Shown here one piece after another: positions 24,175-24,960 of a stretch of DNA of 24,960 nucleotides. The stretch's first letter is position 1, and each line of letters starts with the position of its first letter. This DNA comes from Leptospira abararensis. GTDB taxonomy: Bacteria > Spirochaetota > Leptospiria > Leptospirales > Leptospiraceae. The notes below the pieces were generated by a model. The model made no database searches. It saw only the letters and a program-made list of their open reading frames with translations, and was not told the DNA's origin. Position numbers and translations under genes: made by a program. Where the stretch lies: contig NZ_JAFFPR010000064.1 of NCBI RefSeq assembly GCF_016918735.1, forward strand, positions 1 to 24,960, in the 5' to 3' direction.

Positions 24175-24444
24175 TTATTTCAACTTTCTTATTTGTGCGC
24201 AAGAGGATGCAAATTCAGTATTCCATTGTAAACCAACATTTTGGTTTTTGACATTACCTTTTGCTTTTGCATCACTAAGTACATCGTCATATACACCGAT
24301 GATAATTGTTCCACATTTCTCACCCAATACAGTGTCCGAAAATTCTGCTGAATCGTTTTCTGCCGGAACTACATAACCCACTTTTCCCGCAGTGACACAA
24401 TTTGACAGAAAAACGATAATTCCTAAAAGGAATATTTTTTTCAT
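24175..24444 (-). CDS. Small lipoprotein, probable distant paralogue of its neighbour
   Basis: 89 residues from ATG 24444, which has AGGAGA 6 nt upstream; an upstream in-frame codon at 24477 lies before that ribosome site. The signal MKKIFLLGIIVFLSNC ends at Cys16. The mature part contains GEKCGTIIIGVYDDVLSDAKAKG and ends FASSCAQIRKLK, with Cys44 and Cys82 spaced like the pair in the next lipoprotein (both begin with a D/K-C-G-x-I motif). Function unknown; envelope location likely. First gene of the two-gene unit. Confidence 0.75.
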   Translation of the reverse strand: MKKIFLLGIIVFLSNCVTAGKVGYVVPAENDSAEFSDTVLGEKCGTIIIGVYDDVLSDAKAKGNVKNQNVGLQWNTEFASSCAQIRKLK

Positions 24445-24540
24445 TTTTGTTCTCCTAATTTCTGTTACATAGAGCATAATGAACGTTTTGTGTAAAGAAG
24501 AATTCGTTCTTGAGAGTTTGTCCCTAAACTATTCTCTCCT

Positions 24541-24643
24541 GAAAGCAGCAGAATGCTTTCCTGACTCCTGCCGCTGAACCTCCTGTTCAGACTGGCGAGC
24601 TCCGCAAGTCCTAGCTCCGCCTCCGTCAGAAAATCATTCTGAC
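24541..24643. repeat. GC-rich cluster of short hairpins (repeat or structured RNA candidate)
   Basis: Three perfect stems in about 100 bp: GAAAGCA/TGCTTTC (24541-24547, 24554-24560), CTGAAC/GTTCAG (24574-24579, 24585-24590, loop CTCCT) and GTCAGAA/TTCTGAC (24625-24631, 24637-24643). CTGAC at 24561-24565 could alternatively pair with GTCAG at 24625-24629, closing a multibranched fold. The composition is clearly more GC-rich than the surroundings. No T tract follows, so these are not terminators. Confidence 0.5.
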
Positions 24644-24683
24644 ATGGGTTACTATTCTATACCTGGATTGGATTTCTGGGCAT

Positions 24684-24716
24684 AAAAAAAGCCTCACATC
24701 TTTCGACGTAAGGCTT
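24684..24716 (-). terminator. Minus-strand terminator with GAAA tetraloop
   Basis: On the minus strand AAGCCTTACGTC pairs with GATGTGAGGCTT (two G-U pairs) around the stable C(GAAA)G loop and is followed by seven or more T. On the plus strand the same two positions are mismatches, so the direction is clear. No minus-strand gene ends nearby within the window, so the transcript it stops begins in or beyond the GC-rich element to the right. Confidence 0.8.
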
Positions 24717-24784
24717 CTCCCAACAAATGTATACGACAAGAGTTCTATCCTCTTTTCCTCATCCACAATTGATTCTCATCAACC

Positions 24785-24896
24785 AGGATCGAGGGAAAGC
24801 CTGCGGAGCACCAAGCGGCACTGCCGCGACTGCGAGCACCCGACTTGATGCGTGAGCTTCGAGCTCTAGCATCAAAGTCGTTCGGCGCAGACCGCC
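24785..24896. repeat. GC-rich three-hairpin element
   Basis: Successive stems GCGGCA/TGCCGC (24815-24820, 24822-24827), a long stem CGACTTGATGC / GCATCAAAGTCG with inner GAGCT/AGCTC and TCG loop (24841-24880), and GGCG/CGCC (24884-24896). A near direct repeat TGCGGAGCACC / TGCGAGCACC brackets the first stem. GC content far exceeds the neighbourhood. I suspect a dispersed genomic repeat or structured RNA, but cannot count copies here. Confidence 0.55.
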
Positions 24897-24936
24897 AAAC
24901 AGAACAAAGTAAAACAAACAATGCTTCAATCTATAC

Positions 24937-24956
24937 ATACACGTTAACACGTGTAT
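24937..24956. promoter_or_regulatory. 20-bp interrupted palindrome at window edge
   Basis: Perfect 8-bp arms ATACACGT and ACGTGTAT around TAAC. It may be an operator for a gene beyond the window; nothing in the window identifies its regulator. Confidence 0.35.
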
Positions 24957-24960
24957 ATTG

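Larger units (their letters stand above)
24445..24960. other. Gene-poor 516-bp end of window
   Basis: I see no supportable protein gene. The stretch holds the leader of the lipoprotein pair, a cluster of hairpins, a minus-strand terminator, a GC-rich three-hairpin element and a 20-bp palindrome, each listed separately. A 63-codon minus frame at 24759-24950 is simply the translation of the GC-rich element. Confidence 0.7.

Noticed and set aside
24759..24950. 63-codon minus-strand reading frame
   Set aside because: It is the translation of the GC-rich hairpin element and has no ribosome site or protein-like pattern; low-complexity Ala/Val/Leu content follows from the repeat.
1..24960. CRISPR arrays, tRNA or rRNA genes
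   Set aside because: I found no regularly spaced repeats, tRNA T-loop pattern in a cloverleaf context or rRNA-like sequence in the window.

Overview
The window looks like chromosomal DNA of a spirochaete of the genus Leptospira, probably a saprophytic or low-virulence lineage. This is inference, not a database match. The evidence is moderate AT-richness, many short lipoproteins with relaxed lipoboxes (LCSC, GISC, VLDC, SSC, VVNC, SNC), the abundance of 7TMR-DISM receptors, RsbU-type phosphatases and LamG/NHL surface lipoproteins, and GC-rich intergenic hairpin elements.

Layout. (1) 171-3972: two co-oriented 7TMR-DISM receptors, one ending in a histidine kinase and one in an AraC DNA-binding domain. 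(2) 3979-9903: a LamG lipoprotein cluster. It holds an intact LamG lipoprotein, a decayed paralogue with a frameshift and an internal deletion, and a 1236-residue lipoprotein with an NHL propeller and three LamG-like domains. The intact and decayed paralogues share an unusual 22-bp palindrome about 38 bp upstream of their starts. (3) 9961-12407: a small membrane protein, then a divergent locus of an ArsR-rhodanese regulator facing a DUF2938 membrane protein, which is followed by the wreck of an MFS transporter. A 38-bp interrupted palindrome lies between the divergent genes. (4) 12418-17108 (minus): a tightly coupled four-gene partner-switching operon: unknown 311-aa protein, STAS anti-anti-sigma factor, RsbW-like kinase, and a 992-aa membrane RsbU-like phosphatase. 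(5) 17272-18425: an alpha/beta hydrolase and a small unknown protein. (6) 18465-19349 (minus): a solitary tyrosine recombinase with a complete active site. (7) 19419-23456 (minus): a three-gene redox operon of a di-haem cytochrome c peroxidase/MauG-like lipoprotein, a parallel beta-helix protein fused to cytochrome c, and a seven-helix membrane protein with C-terminal ankyrin repeats. A perfect FNR-type site lies upstream. (8) 23764-24444 (minus): two small lipoproteins that look distantly related, ending in a strong terminator. (9) 24508-24960: no convincing gene, but dense RNA-like hairpins, a minus-strand terminator with a GAAA tetraloop, and a 20-bp palindrome.

How the parts may work together. 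Region 1 could sense envelope or extracellular ligands and control surface lipoproteins such as those in region 2; only proximity supports this. Region 4 is a self-contained phosphatase/kinase/antagonist switch with an added uncharacterised first gene. Region 7, with its FNR-like box, suggests periplasmic peroxide or electron-transfer chemistry under oxygen or redox control, and is the best candidate for an undescribed functional unit. The hairpin clusters in region 9 are the best candidates for unannotated repeat or non-coding RNA elements.
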